From Lobosporangium transversale (Eukaryota > Mortierellomycota > Mortierellomycetes > Mortierellales > Mortierellaceae), in NCBI RefSeq assembly GCF_002105155.1, contig NW_019029051.1, positions 1-64,000 of the forward strand: a stretch of 64,000 bases of DNA, in the 5' to 3' direction. Under the pieces are notes generated by a model that worked only from the letters and a program-made list of their open reading frames with translations, searched no databases and was not told the origin of the DNA. The first letter of the stretch is position 1, and the number at the start of each line of letters is the position of its first letter. Positions 24,901-37,219 of the stretch are shown piece by piece. The position numbers and the translations under genes were made by a program.

Positions 24901-27900
24901 TATATCAATAATGCATGTGCCTGATCTTGTTGCTGTTCAGGTTGAACATGCAGGTAGTTTTGGTTGCATTTGCTTTGCCTATTAGCCATCTCATTCTGCC
25001 GTCTAAGTTCCTCGATCCCTGATAAGGTTGCCTTAAGCATAACAATGATCCATGAAATTACTGAGCCATTATCTGCATCTTGAAGAGCTAAATCTCTAAA
25101 CAACCAGAGAGCAAGATCCGATGCGACAATATCTGAGCGATAACAATCCTGACAAAGTGATGACTCAATTAACGCGCCAGCATATGATGCAGGATTCTCT
25201 GGCATCCGGTTTGCATGGCGACACGAACGCTTATCCAAAAGAATTGTGTAGGCCAACGTCTCAAATCCCTGCAAAGCCTCAAAAACCTCAACACCACTGT
25301 CTATGCATTTAAGGACCAATCCGAGTACGTGCAATACCAAGAGCCGTTGCTCAGTGTGGACGCAGTCTCTAAGTTCCTGCTCTTGTTCATCTTGCTCACT
25401 AATGAGCACTTCGCGCCTCGTGTGCTGATTTTCGAGCATTCTCCGTACAATTTGCAGATAGATACTAGCAAACTTTTCTTCTAATGAGATTCTTCTTGTA
25501 TTCATATCTGATACAATCCGTCCAACACTTCGCAGCACAATGTTGATTAAAACTGAAGAATCATCTGGGAAATCAGTATCCATGAGTAACCTGGAAAGCT
25601 CCTATAACACCCAGTGATGCAGATCATGTAAGGTCACTAAGAGAAATAGATCATAGTGACATGAGTTATAAAGAAATGAAGAGTAAAGTCTAAACATATT
25701 AAACTTACATATAATACATAGACGTTATCGTGAATAAGCATCACGGACATGTACTCCAGCAACCTTGTCAAACCAACCACATATTGATATACTGGAGAAC
25801 CATCCTCAATCATCTCTGCAAGAACTGCTGTGTCCTCTGATATAACAAAATTGTCAAAATAAGTAACCCCTCCAAAATGAACATTCCGAATGTTAATTGA
25901 GTGAGGATCCAACCCCATACGGCGGCCTAGCTCCCATTGCGCCTCGCGTAATGTGCCTTGAGTTGGTCTAAAGCGCAAATATTCGCGCAGCTGCCCAATC
26001 ACCATATCAATTTCGCCGCATCGCCAAGCTGCAACAGCATTTAGAGGATTTAAAGAGATCAAATCCCGAATTGCATACAATGCGTGTTGGCGGACATCGA
26101 GCTCTTTTGATTCCAACAGGAGACGGAACAGAAAATGATAAGCATCCATGTTCAACACCATGTCTCTTGTGGACCCATCCAAGGCAAGATCGAAAAAGAC
26201 CGCCAGTAAAGATCCCAAAAGAAGAGATCGTTTGTTTGCCGTAGCAATCATAGGTCGCTTATGGCTCCCATCATCAGTAAAATCCGTCTCTGCTGAAAAC
26301 CCTTTATGAAGAAAATCATTAATGGGATGATTCATATGTGCCGGCTCCATTGCTGCTAGATTGGAGTCCTGCTCTCCCAGCTTCGAATTACCAGTTGGTA
26401 CTATGATCTCATCAAGAACATCTAGCAAAATACTGTATCCATCCATGGCTTGAAATTCGGCTTGGTTTAGGGAGTTCTGGAACAAAACTTTACAGACTGT
26501 TTCCACGATATCAATCTTTGTTGCCAATCGCGTTCCTGTTGATAACGCATGTTTCTGTACCGTTCTAGAGATATCACAATTATGTTGCGAAGCTGAATTA
26601 TCTGTTAAAATGGCCATCAAGGACCGTAAGGCGCCCTGTGTACGCATAAACTCCTATTATTTACCCATTAGTGATGAACTGAAAAGTTAGTATGTTTTCG
26701 AGGAAAAGCCTCTATAAATTATGAAAGTTCTATAAAAATCAGCGCTTCCTTTGTCGAATTCTACCTTCAATACATTGTCTGGCTGACTCTTCCGCAATAT
26801 CTCTTCCTCCTGCGCCAACTCGACAGCAGCGCCACGTGCAGCCCGGAGAGCCTCTGAAGATGTCCTATCCTCTGAATTTCTACGCCCCTCTAAAGTTGAC
26901 TTTGTCGAAGTACGGAAATCGGGTGTTGAAACCATTTTTTTCAAAGACCTTCCCCTTTGTAATGTGCTTGAGTCTGCAGATATACTGCTCTGAGATTTAT
27001 CTGGGGGGAGTGCACAATCCTTTTGTCCGTGCGTTTCTGAAGGCTCAGGAAGCTCATTTGATTCTGATGGTGGTGGATGGTTATGAGTTGTACCTTTCCC
27101 GATTGTAGACACATTCTGGCCGATTAGTTGAGAGTAATACGCGATAGTAAATTGAATTTGCTCCGCATTGGGTATATAATCCTTCTCGGCACTTGAGAAT
27201 ACTGTGTCATCATGGCCCATACCGAGAATACCAAGGCCATCTTGATCTTTTAGCTGCGGAAAAATCTTTCCAAGCTCCTGCACAAACATTCCTCTGACTT
27301 CGCTAATTGCTTGAGAAACTCGATCAATGCTAGTCATATTTCTAAGGGACAGCGTGCTGCTTTGCCGGCGTATTGGATCAAAAGGCGACGTAGCTCTAGA
27401 TATAGGTCCATTCATGACTAGTGATTTAGGCCTGGGGGGCAATGCTTGTTGAGATTGAGGCCGGGTCAATTGAATAGACGATCGTGACAAGAGAGAGCGT
27501 GGGCTGAATCCTATGACAGCCCCTGGCTTAGATTGAATCTGTGTTGATAAGGTTGGAGCGGGTGTAGATGATTTTAGCCCTGGGATTATCAATGCCAAGT
27601 CAGCAATCTCAGTGCGGCCACTGCTAAATTCCAATAGATAATTCACAGTTCTGACAACTTCTTGTGTAAGTTCTGGATCTCCGGTTATCAAAAGTCGTAA
27701 AATTTTTTTATATCCTTCCAATTTTGCTAAATGAAAATAATAACCATGACAAAGAGAAAATTAGTATAAGATTGGCTCACATCAACCAAACTCAAGGTCG
27801 AGCTCTCGAAGTTAATACAATGCCACTCTACTTACCAATCTCTATCTTATTGCGATCACTCTCTCCAATCGTCGAAATGATGCGAAGCAACAAGACTTTA

Positions 27901-28512
27901 GTCTCAGATGACCCTGGCTTCTCAAGTAACGACAGCAGTCTAAGGATAAAATCGGGTGTTTCTGTAACATTTCTCTGGTACTTGTCCTCCTAAACCAATT
28001 TTTTTCTTTTTTTTTTTAGCAGATAAAATTCAATGTGCATAAAACTTTTAACGTTTCGAACATGTAGTCCAATCTTTACCTTTAATATGAGATTGATCAA
28101 GACAAGGGCCTTATTGATGGGCTCTTGCATACATTTTGCTCGCTCAGTTTTCTTTAACGACATTTCTCTAACATAATTTATCCAGGCCAAAACTCGATCA
28201 GTTATCCTTGGAGCAACGATGTTTATATGTGAAGTGCATCGATTATATAATGGCACTAGCGATTTAAAAGTTCCTTTACCTTTCTATAGTACCAAACAAA
28301 GTAGCCATAATTTCTGAGCAGTCGCCATAGAGCTTCTCTATCGAGAATTCTGCCTGTCCCTGCTCCGCTTGGATCATCTCATGGTAAGCTTCATCAAATG
28401 TATTCAAAAAGGTGTTGAGTTTCTGGGAGATTGTTGAGACATCGCTATGTAGATTGAAATTAATTAAAATATGGCCAATATGGCGATTAGATCCCAGACT
28501 ATGATTGTGCAT
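18974..28512 (-). CDS. Giant neurobeachin/ALFY-like protein (alpha-solenoid plus ConA-like domain) without BEACH domain
   Basis: About 2,960 residues in eight exons, all joined in phase: 28512-28280, about 28205-28081, 27989-27833, 27726-26765, about 26652-25709, 25601-about 24795, a short exon about 24670-24529, and the long last exon ending with TAA at 18974. The N-terminal half is helical ARM-like repeat sequence (VLLLRIISTIGESDRNKI; LDVRQHALYAIRDLISLN), interrupted by Ser/Pro linkers. In the last exon a ConA-like lectin domain is seen (GYTVSVWIKVTAF, ETGLFCYEEEDG, IWHHIVFVHHKTMKLMVDG, LGHFCGQAGRVHFLQGEW), followed by DUF4704-type solenoid, a charged coiled coil (EEKQRQVEKEHQAEKARQN), and Ser/Gln/His-rich sequence. 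In BEACH proteins (ALFY, neurobeachin, LvsA) such a half precedes PH-BEACH-WD40; here none exists. Family role would be membrane trafficking or selective autophagy scaffolding. Coding-like minus-strand sequence at about 28690-29030 (KSVRQRWASHKTYRRIQKVW) may be further 5' exons. Confidence 0.82.
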
Positions 28513-29886
28513 GCGTGAATTGTAGAATGTATATCAATGCTTCATCCTTTTAGGCACTAGGCTGGCTGAAATATTTTCTTCAGAAAATCATCGAGCATAC
28601 GGTGCATTATTGATGATAAAATCTCTGCTCAGCAGCCAAGAAGCGTATCGCGAAGTTTGTCATGCTCTGCGTTTATTACTTCTGGCTCTCATATGACAAA
28701 AGAGCAAGGCTGTACCCTGTGCTGACTAGTGTAAGATCGATTGGACTACAACCAACGCAAAGTTTAATCCTGTCGCTCCTACACAGTCTCAAGAAAAGAT
28801 GACTATCCTTCATACTTGATGGCGGAACCCTCAAGCTCACATTCTCAGTCGAGTTTTAATAAAGATTAACAACCTGCCTTTTATCAACGACCCCAATGTA
28901 TTCCTGCCAGACCTTCTGAATCCTTCGATAGGTTTTGTGGGAAGCCCATCTCTGGCGGACACTCTTCATCTTTGAAAACCCTGCAGCATACGCTGGTTGT
29001 GAGGCTGGACTGAAGGCGGTGGAATGTACTGTAGGAGTGTTCTTAGTCCCTGTTTTTTTTTTTTTTTTTTTTTTTTGTTTCTGAGAAGCTACCTATCGAT
29101 GCCTAGGGTAAGCTAGAAAAATAAAATACCACACACTGTTTGTTAGAGACTTGATAATGCCAGTCGAGAAACATTCATGTCATATTGACTTGCTTTTGAT
29201 TCATTCCATCTAAATAACTGAATGGAGAGCTCTTTCTGGTGAAAAACGAGTAAAAGGTGGGATCAGTGGACATGCTTGCACAGATGCGATCAACTGTCCA
29301 GAATTATTGTTGACACGATGAGTAGATTTCAGCACCACCAACTGCTGTTCAAATCACCATTGACAAAACAGTATCTTTCTTCTCTTTTGGATGACATATC
29401 GAGGTTGAGGAGTTGAGAAGAAATGCACAAACAAAAAGTAGAACGCACATTTGAATGCAGACGAATCCGAGAATGTGCCCGTCGTAAGACAGACAGGATA
29501 AATAGACACAAAAAGAAGAGGAAGAAGAGGAGAGGAAGAGGGAAAGGAAGTAGAAAAGGAAGAGAAAGAGGGAGAAAGGGAGGGAGGGTGAGAAAGAGAG
29601 AAAAGAGAGAGAAAGAGAGAGAATGAACTGGACTGGACTGGAATTGAGTTGAAAACTTATTCACAAGATGAAGAAACTCTTCCATGTCACGAGTGAACAG
29701 AAATGTAACGCAGGTCTTTTGGTTGTAACCCCACATGGCGTTTGTTTTCGAAAAGTAAGAGGCCAATCATATCAGGAAATGCTCATAAAGACAGGTTTAT
29801 TCATAAACAGTACACTATAATTGCACTTCATTGCCGCCGCCCATCATCTCGCCTTAACTTTCGCCTATTCACATCAAATATCACCA
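28513..29886. other. Upstream region of the BEACH-like gene with possible extra 5' exons and a purine tract
   Basis: About 1.37 kb. Minus-strand frames near 28860-29030 and 28700-28850 look coding (ATG at about 28972 before KSVRQRWASHKTYRR) and may be 5' exons of the giant gene, but I could not phase them to the exon at 28512. A T run lies at 29050-29076. A strongly purine-rich plus-strand stretch covers about 29505-29626. Nothing else recognised. Confidence 0.4.
29505..29626 (+). repeat. About 120-bp polypurine (GA-rich) tract
   Basis: The plus strand is almost only G and A, with GAAGAG, GGGAAAG and GAGAGAAAG motifs and no fixed period. Reading frames through it give Arg/Lys/Glu-only peptides and are not credible genes. 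Such tracts can form triplexes and exclude nucleosomes. Confidence 0.8.
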
Positions 29887-31296
29887 CTAACTATTCACTG
29901 AAGAAACACGCTCAATAAATGCTGACAAATGCGCGTTCTCCGGTGCCTTTTGTGACATAATCCTTCCGCTGTAAAGAGCATCTGCTATAATATCCGTCGT
30001 GAGTTCAGACAACCTAAATATTTAAAAGGTAGACATCAATTTTTGAACGAATAAAATAAAGTAACTTCTCAGACAAGTTAGAAAGTTAGATATTAGGCTG
30101 TACCATGTCTGCAGCTCCGCAGGAAGAAATGGTTCCTCTGACAAATTGCAAACATCCTTGATATTCGTAAAATGCTCCTCAACACGTCCTCTGTATTTAG
30201 AATATGATGGGCCTGCTTGGTTAATACATTGCTGTAAAAAAAAAAAAAAAAAAAAAAAAGACAGCCATGTTAATTCTCCGACAGAGATCAAAAAGAGCAC
30301 GATGGCCATCACAGCTTAAGTCTTACATAAAGTAGTGCGACCTGATGTGCAATGAATTTATGATTTGTTAACCTCAAGTCATTTTGGAGTTGCAGTGCCA
30401 TAGACACCAATTGATTGATACCCGACATCTGACGGAGATGGGCTAATAGAGAGATAAAAATAAACGATTATGAACTGGACGATACTTCTTTACAGCACTA
30501 TACTCAATCAAACAAAAATAAAGCAAGCTCCAGGGCCTCACCTTCAATGAAACTCCCGCCCGCGATAACAGGATCAATACCGAGGAATTCGGATGACTTG
30601 GGGAACATCTCTGCCAAGCCTGTCTGAATCATGTATTTCTAAATCAGAACAGCCTCATCAACGGATCAGTCCATCGGAATTTTTAATCCACCTGCGCACA
30701 GGCCATGCAGAGCGAAGGCACACCGATCTTTGTTTTTCGGGCGCGTACCTGGAGAAGCTTGCGTCCGTCAGTGTGTTCAATATTGGAAGAGCCATTATCC
30801 AACTCAAAGTTGTGCAAGGTTTGCTCAAGATGACAAATGGACCTTGTCAATTCTGCAATCAAGTCATCTTGCTAAGACGTATCGTTTTTTAATGAAATTG
30901 AAGGAAATGTCGGTTGGAGGATGATCAAAATGAATGACTGATACATGGCATGACGAACGGTGAGACCATTCACAATCACCTAACCTTTCCAACGGCCTCT
31001 ATTCTCGTAACAAACATCTCGATGCGGCTCAATTCGTTTAACATGTGTAGACCAAGACGCTTATGCTTGTTGGCTGAATTTGGATGGATGGGATTATTAA
31101 TGTGGATAGGGACTAAATCATATTATAGGATGAAATCAGAAGGGAGGGAAGGGCACATGAACATGGTTTGAGCAAGCTGTCTTTTCCTTTCTATAAGGAA
31201 TATCATTTGGAAGGTATAAGAACATCAGGAACCTTCATGAATCTCTGTGAGTGGCGTGATGTTGATTAACGGCGGCGTTTCCAGTAACTTTGTCAT
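29887..31296 (-). CDS. Unidentified seven-exon helical protein, about 260 residues
   Basis: I do not recognise this protein. Seven short exons (31296-31233, 31112-30985, 30871-30749, 30638-30542, 30442-30327, 30231-30104, 30013-29887) join with consistent phase at every boundary and end in a TAG at 29887, which is strong evidence for a real gene although no single open frame is long. The start MTKLLETPPL is the first ATG of the first phased exon. Recognisable stretches are SANKHKRLGLHMLNELSRI, MIQTGLAEMFPKSSEFLGID, HLRQMSGINQLVSMALQLQN and PAELQTWLSELTTDIIAD. The composition predicts mainly amphipathic helices, with no signal peptide, membrane segment or cysteine motif. A subunit of a helical complex (kinetochore, augmin, mediator-like) is conceivable but unsupported. 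An additional upstream exon is possible. Confidence 0.6.
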
Positions 31297-32802
31297 CGTA
31301 ATGAATGAGCTACCAGAATGGTTGAAAACAAATTACAGTCTAAAGACCCTGTTTGTGTCGATGTGTGTGTGGTATATGAATGTGCAAATTCTTGAGTGCG
31401 AGATTGTTAGGCTAGATTTGTATGAAGGAAGAAAAGATGGATGGATGGAAGGAAGGAAATAAGAGGCTCATGCATGGCTTGCTTCGCCCGTTCAAACTGA
31501 TGAGTGGCTAACGCATTACCATGATCAATCAGGCGACCTGGCCAAAAAAAAAAAACTTTGACTCTGACTCCATTTATTCTTTCTAAGTAATTCCGAGAAC
31601 ATCCTTGTCTCTGTACCCATAACATAAATCTGCAGATTGTGCCCAATGGTCATTTATTGGGCCTTATGGCACATCTGACAGGTTGAGCTTACAGGAGGGC
31701 TCCTCTGTCATACTGGATCCTGTCCTACAGGGTTGTCTGATTCCAAATCTGTAAAGAAAGAGGCGGACACCACAAATCATAGTAGTAGACTCCTGCAATT
31801 AGCTCTTTTGACGGACGAGTAGCATTGCTCTATATCCAATCCTCATCTTCAAGGTCTATAGTAAGAGTGAATGAAATGTCAATAGTACGTCACTTACCAG
31901 GTTGTGTGTCGAGGACTATATGCACATCAATCGAGGTTTGAGATCACCTTACAGAGCGCCTTGCCAGCCAGTACAAATGAAATGCGCATTCTCCATCCTT
32001 ACAGCAGGATACAATATGGATAATAGTCTGGCCACCTCTTTAATAATATTAATAAAAAAATAAAAAAAAAAAAAAAAAAATATCAATGCCGATGTACTGA
32101 TAATGATGGGTCTCACGCGACCAAAGGGGAATCATGAACACTCAAGGCGTCGATCTTTTCTATTCAAGGGCATTTGATGCCTTTGTTATTGGTACGCCTT
32201 ACAATTAACGCGCATGCCATTCATAACGATTATCTAAATGTGTTCAAATGCTGGAACCTTTGATGCTAGCTCAACACTAGCATGATTAACTGAGGGTCCT
32301 CTTAAGCGTCTATGAATATCCCTCTCTTCAAGCCTAACTAGCTCAATCGTATCCACTCCTGTGGCTAACAGATCGAATTCAAACAGGGTGCTGGTACTAA
32401 AGTTACAGCTCAATCGTTTCATTACCAGAGACAGAAGGATTGATTGGTGCAGCAGAAATGCTCGTTATAGACATGGATAACACGGGAATAAACTAGAAGT
32501 AGATCAAGCACGAAATATCGCTTTTTTATTTGTAATGGGGAACTTCATATTGGAAAGCATGATCTTGTCAGCAGTGCTCCTATTCGAACTGAAATTTTGT
32601 CAATTATGATGTTTCAGATTAAAAAAATAAATATCAATTGACAAAATTTCAGTTCGAATAGGAGCACTGCTTGTCAGACAAGGGGGAGCTGCAAGTTCGC
32701 GCCGCGTGCTTAGGCCACAGAAGCAATGACGATATGGTCCCATCCACAAAAAGAGAAGGCATGTGTTGAACTCTTCCCACATCTCTCGTCACTTTTTCAA
32801 CA
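31297..32802. other. Low-coding region with orphan minus-strand coding-like fragments
   Basis: About 1.5 kb before the mannosidase. Minus-strand fragments read like protein: one near 32475-32235 (TGVDTIELVRLEERDIHRRL), one near 32035-31955 followed by short pieces to about 31805, and one near 31545-31460 (LIDHGNALATHQFERAKQ). I could not join them into one model with certain phase. They may be a small fast-evolving gene, 5' exons of the unidentified gene, or decayed remains. A poly(A)-rich run lies at about 32048-32080. Confidence 0.3.
32570..32671. repeat. Perfect 36-bp inverted repeat with 30-bp spacer
   Basis: The left arm 32570-32605 is the exact reverse complement of the right arm 32636-32671. 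The arms begin AGCAGTGCTCC and reach AATT at the inner edge. The spacer is A/T-rich. It sits 131 bp before the mannosidase ATG, so it would be in the promoter or leader and could form a long hairpin or cruciform. Perfect identity implies recent origin or selection. It lacks an obvious target-site duplication, so a foldback/MITE origin is unproven. Confidence 0.95.
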
Positions 32803-35800
32803 ATGGAAATGCAATTCGGACCCGCGAATGAAGCTGAAATGGTTGTTGACCTTAATGGTGAATGGCTTTTGTTTAATCCAGAGAAGTCAGTCCAAGTATC
32901 AGCCATAGTCCCAGGTATACATGGTACACGATCGCTATGAAGCAGTAGACTTCTTCTAGATTTCAATATCATGATTGACCTTATCATCTTCAAATAGGCC
33001 AAGCTCATTTGGATCTGATCCGCGCTAAAATCCTAAACGAAGACCCGTACTACGGCACAAACTATGTCAAGTATGACTATGCCGATTGCCTTCATGAATA
33101 TTATCCTGAAATGACAATAACATCTTTCGGAATACCGGACATATAGAAACTCTGTACGAAAAATTATTGAAACTCGATGGATTTTCGAAAAGAAGTTTTT
33201 CCTTAAAAAGATCATCTCCTACGCGTTCGCACTCTTGGATTGTGAAGGCCTTGATACCATTGCCACGGTCATCTTGAACGGAAAGACAATAGGAGCCTCT
33301 GACAACCAGTTCCGACGTTTCATATTCGATGCGACGAGCGCTCTTCAGGCAGGGACAAATACCATCCAGATCCAGTTTGAGAATGCAGTTAAGCAGGCTA
33401 AGGATATGGCAGATAATTATCCTTATTATGTAAGCTAAGACTATATACACCTAGTGCTGATTAACGATATCGGCTGAGCTCTTAATGGCAATCGCTTCAT
33501 ACTTTAGGTTCCCGATATGTTCAACATGAGTGCTGCACAGCATGGTTTTCCGCATCGAAACTTCGTTCGAAAAGAGCAGGTAGGGTAGTTAGTGAGCAAA
33601 TGTATCAGGGGCACTCTTTACTGTGTCTTAAAATAGATCACTTAGCCTGATAAAGATGCTGGCAATGATTAGTGTTCCTTTTCCTGGGACTGGGGACCAG
33701 CATTCGCTCCATGTGGTAAGGACAGTTGCTCGAGAAATATATTGCAGCTCATGTACAATATATATTCAATAAACGTTCGACAATTGGATGGGCCTTTTCA
33801 TAGGCATCTGGCGCCCCATTTCATTGAAGCTGGATAAGGATGGAGTGCTTGTCAAGCGTTGGTATGTCAATACGCATTTTGACCACATCCAAGGTCTATG
33901 GGAAGTAAAGGTATTAAGTGTTATAGATTAATCTTGGCCTTGCTTGTGAAGGTAGCCTCCTAATACTTTATTAACTTGCAACTACCAAATATTGCACGAT
34001 AGGTCTCTATCGAGATCATTTCTATCAATGAGCGAAAGCTAAGAATTGGTGTGCAGTTCGACGATATCAAAGTGTCATCCTCGGAAACTACTGTCTCTGT
34101 AAAGGCTAGGGAGTTTGTTGCGCAGCATTCTACCAGACTAGAGCAATCAATGGTCAAGCGATGGTGGCCCAGAGGCTATGGAGATCCCAAACTTTACAAA
34201 ATGAAGGCATCACTAATAGATGAGGATGGGACAAGTATCGCCACATATAACAGTCGATGCGGATTCAGGACTTGTGAGCTGGTTCAGGAGCCAATTGTGA
34301 AAGGAAGAGCTGGAGATGCATTCAAATTCCGTATTAACGGCTGTGATATCTTTGCCAAGGGAGCGAATTGGATCCCCGGCCATGTCTTTGATCAATTGAT
34401 GACTACGGATAAAAAGCGGTATTTTATGCTCGTCGCTTGGCCTTTTGTTTGTAGTATGGAAGTGCATGTGTGTCTAAAGCGTTCATATATACTTTCGCAT
34501 AGCTCGCTGCTTGAAGGTTGTGTTGCTGCAAATATGAACATGATCCGGATATGGGGCGGCGGCCGATATGAGACAGATCGTAAGTGGGTTGGAGTCATGT
34601 CACGAAACAATTAATGTTTTTAATACCTAACCTTTTTTATTTATACAACGGATTAGAGTTTTATGAGCTGTGCGATGAATTAGGGATTATGGTGTGGCAG
34701 GAATTTATGTGAGTTTCGTATTCTTGCCATAATAAAAACAATTGGCCACTTCAATGGTCTAAACAAACAAGATAAATTTCACGTCATTCCATACTAAACA
34801 GGTTCGCATGCGCGCTCTATCCGACGGGCCAAAGCTTCCTTGATAATGTCAAGCATGAAACATCTGACCAGGTCAAAAGGCTAATGATTCATCCATCAAT
34901 TATTCTGTGGTCGGGCAACAATGAAAACCAAGAATTCTTAGTGAAAGGGTTAATACATTAAGCGTGGTTCACTTATAGATGATGCTAAAGGAATTCTATA
35001 AAGCTACTGAATATAAAGCACTTTCTTTATATTATAGATGGGATGAAGTTACCCTGCGTAACCCCTACATATTTACGGTAAGGTCTATTCTGTGAAGCTT
35101 TATCTGATTGATATATAACATGACTCATACTATTTACTTGGTTTAAAAGGTCGATTATCACAAATTATATATCGAGACGATTATGTCCACTCTCTGCTCA
35201 TTGGATACCTCACGCCCTTATACCACAACGTAAGGTCACAGCCGTTGAATTGATTTGGAGCAAGATGGGTTCTATTCTGCTAAAATTGATGTCATTTCCT
35301 ACTTTGTTTCTATCTTGTTGTTAGCTCACCATCTGCGGGATTGATATCGTGTTCGCCATATACAGAACGTTATGTCCTTAGTGACCTAGAGCGGGGCCTC
35401 TATGGTGATGTTCACTTCTATGATTATAAACACAATGGACTTCATATTGAATACTATCCAAATGCGCGATTCGTCTCCGGTAATGCCTGTATATATTAGC
35501 TAAGTATACCTCTCCAAAGTGAGAGAAATGTTTACCACCCTTAAAACGAGGTTGACTGAGAATGCGTTCGCGATAATTACTAGAATATGGAGCCCAGTCC
35601 ATGCCATCCTTCAAAACTTGGAAGAGAATCTCGTCTGCACAAGACTGGCACCCATTGTCGAAGCTATCTGTGCACCGGAATCATCATAGAAACGGCCAGC
35701 ATGAAATGCTTCAGCAGATTGAGGTGCAAGGGCGGAAAACCATATGACCTTAGATATCATCAGTTGCGTTTCTGCAGTACTGATCAATAGCGTTGTTCAT

Positions 35801-36985
35801 TCGATAGTTTCAATTTCGTCTACCATCCGCACTTTCAACATACTACCATTTAGACCCTGAATCTGAAAAGTGGTCCAAACCATCTGAAGGTGTACAAGAA
35901 AACCTTTTCGACCTCTTCTGTTACTTAACGCAACTTGTCCAGGCGCGTTCAATCGCGTGTCAGACAGAACACTATATAAGGGGTCGCCAAGGAGATAGTC
36001 ATACAATGGGCGCGCTGTATTGGCAGCTAAATGACATTTGGCCCGCTCCCACTTGTATGCTGCTTTCTTAAATGAGTAATTCAAGTGATGCGCTACTAGG
36101 TAAACTTCTGACCCTAATCGAATACTAATTTAATTTCTCAAAAAAAAAAAAAAAAAAAAGGGTCGAGCATTGAGCACTGTGGTCGGTGGAAACCTCTGCA
36201 TAACTTTATGAAGCATTCATTTGCAGACATACTCGTGTCCGGATATCAACTTGCTGGAGAACATTCTCTCCACATTCATGTCTCAAATGGTCGGCCCGTT
36301 ACTGTTAAAGGTAGAATCGATGTTACAATACAGTCATAATATTATTGTTGTTGTAGTTGTAGTAACCTACGCGAGTTTCATTAATATTTGTTGGATGGTA
36401 GGTACTCTGTATATTCGATCATACAACATACAGTCTGGTGAGCTTAAAGAGCAGCCTAAAACCTGCTTCTCTATCAAATGCTACAAGGAATATGCTATGA
36501 AAGTCGAGCCAAGTTTACTAAGGGTCGATAATGACGATGCTACCTGCGTGATTTTCGCAACTGCGATCATCACTTCTGAGGGTAGTATGTCCGAGCAAAC
36601 GTTTGAGATGCTACCTCTGCCATTCCCTTGTAGAGATGCATTTCCGCTGGAAAGCCTTGTAGGGGATCCGAAGATAGTTGTAGAGGCGATGAAAGTTGAA
36701 ACAAACGAAGAAGGCTATTATGTCCACATCACTCTTCGCTCGTCCGAACTTGCCGGGTTTGTGTGGCTCGAATGGGAAAGCCAAGGTGAGGAAATAGAAG
36801 GGTACTTTGAGGAGAACGCTTTCTGGATACTACCAGGAGGCTCGGGGCACACTCTATTCCATGGTAAAGACAAGAAGAATCTCAAGTACATACAGGAACA
36901 CAATCTCCATATCAAGAGTCTCTGGGATGTTTTGCAGTGTTCTCGTTTGTTGGAGGACGACATTTTAAGTGAAACCATAATATAG
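32803..36985 (+). CDS. Beta-mannosidase, glycoside hydrolase family 2
   Basis: Hydrolyses terminal beta-mannosyl residues from manno-oligosaccharides and N-glycan cores. Seventeen exons join in phase to 925 residues: 32803-32914, 32998-33070, 33147-33429, 33508-33579, 33673-33715, 33804-33910, 34003-34418, 34503-34579, 34657-34708, 34802-34948, 35038-35077, 35150-35229, 35325-35479, 35584-35723, 35808-36054, 36161-36310, 36402-36985. Visible motifs: [106 protein letters not shown] (acid/base Glu) and [11 protein letters not shown] (nucleophile Glu), [14 protein letters not shown]. Length equals the family norm. No signal peptide is visible after the chosen ATG, so an intracellular enzyme is likely. 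The start is the first ATG in frame with the conserved N-terminal strand. One acceptor (36160) is the last A plus G of a genomic poly(A) tract. Confidence 0.95.
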
Positions 36986-37219
36986 TTATCACATGATCAT
37001 AGTGACGCCTGCACGTGCGGCTTCTATTTTAGCCCACATCATCACTACACTGTCAATCACCCTTCTCTCCATCCATCTCTTTGTTACGATCACTCAGATC
37101 TTAGTTACGATCGACAATTTATACGTACATTTATACGGTACTCTCTCACATCTACCCCTTCATCCATCAACTTCCGAATCTATCCTACGATTTAACAAAA
37201 AAATCAAAGAAAATTACGC

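Noticed and set aside
29329..29766. Minus-strand open frame of 145 residues
   Set aside because: Most of it is the complement of the polypurine tract (Leu/Phe/Ser/Pro only) with no family motif.
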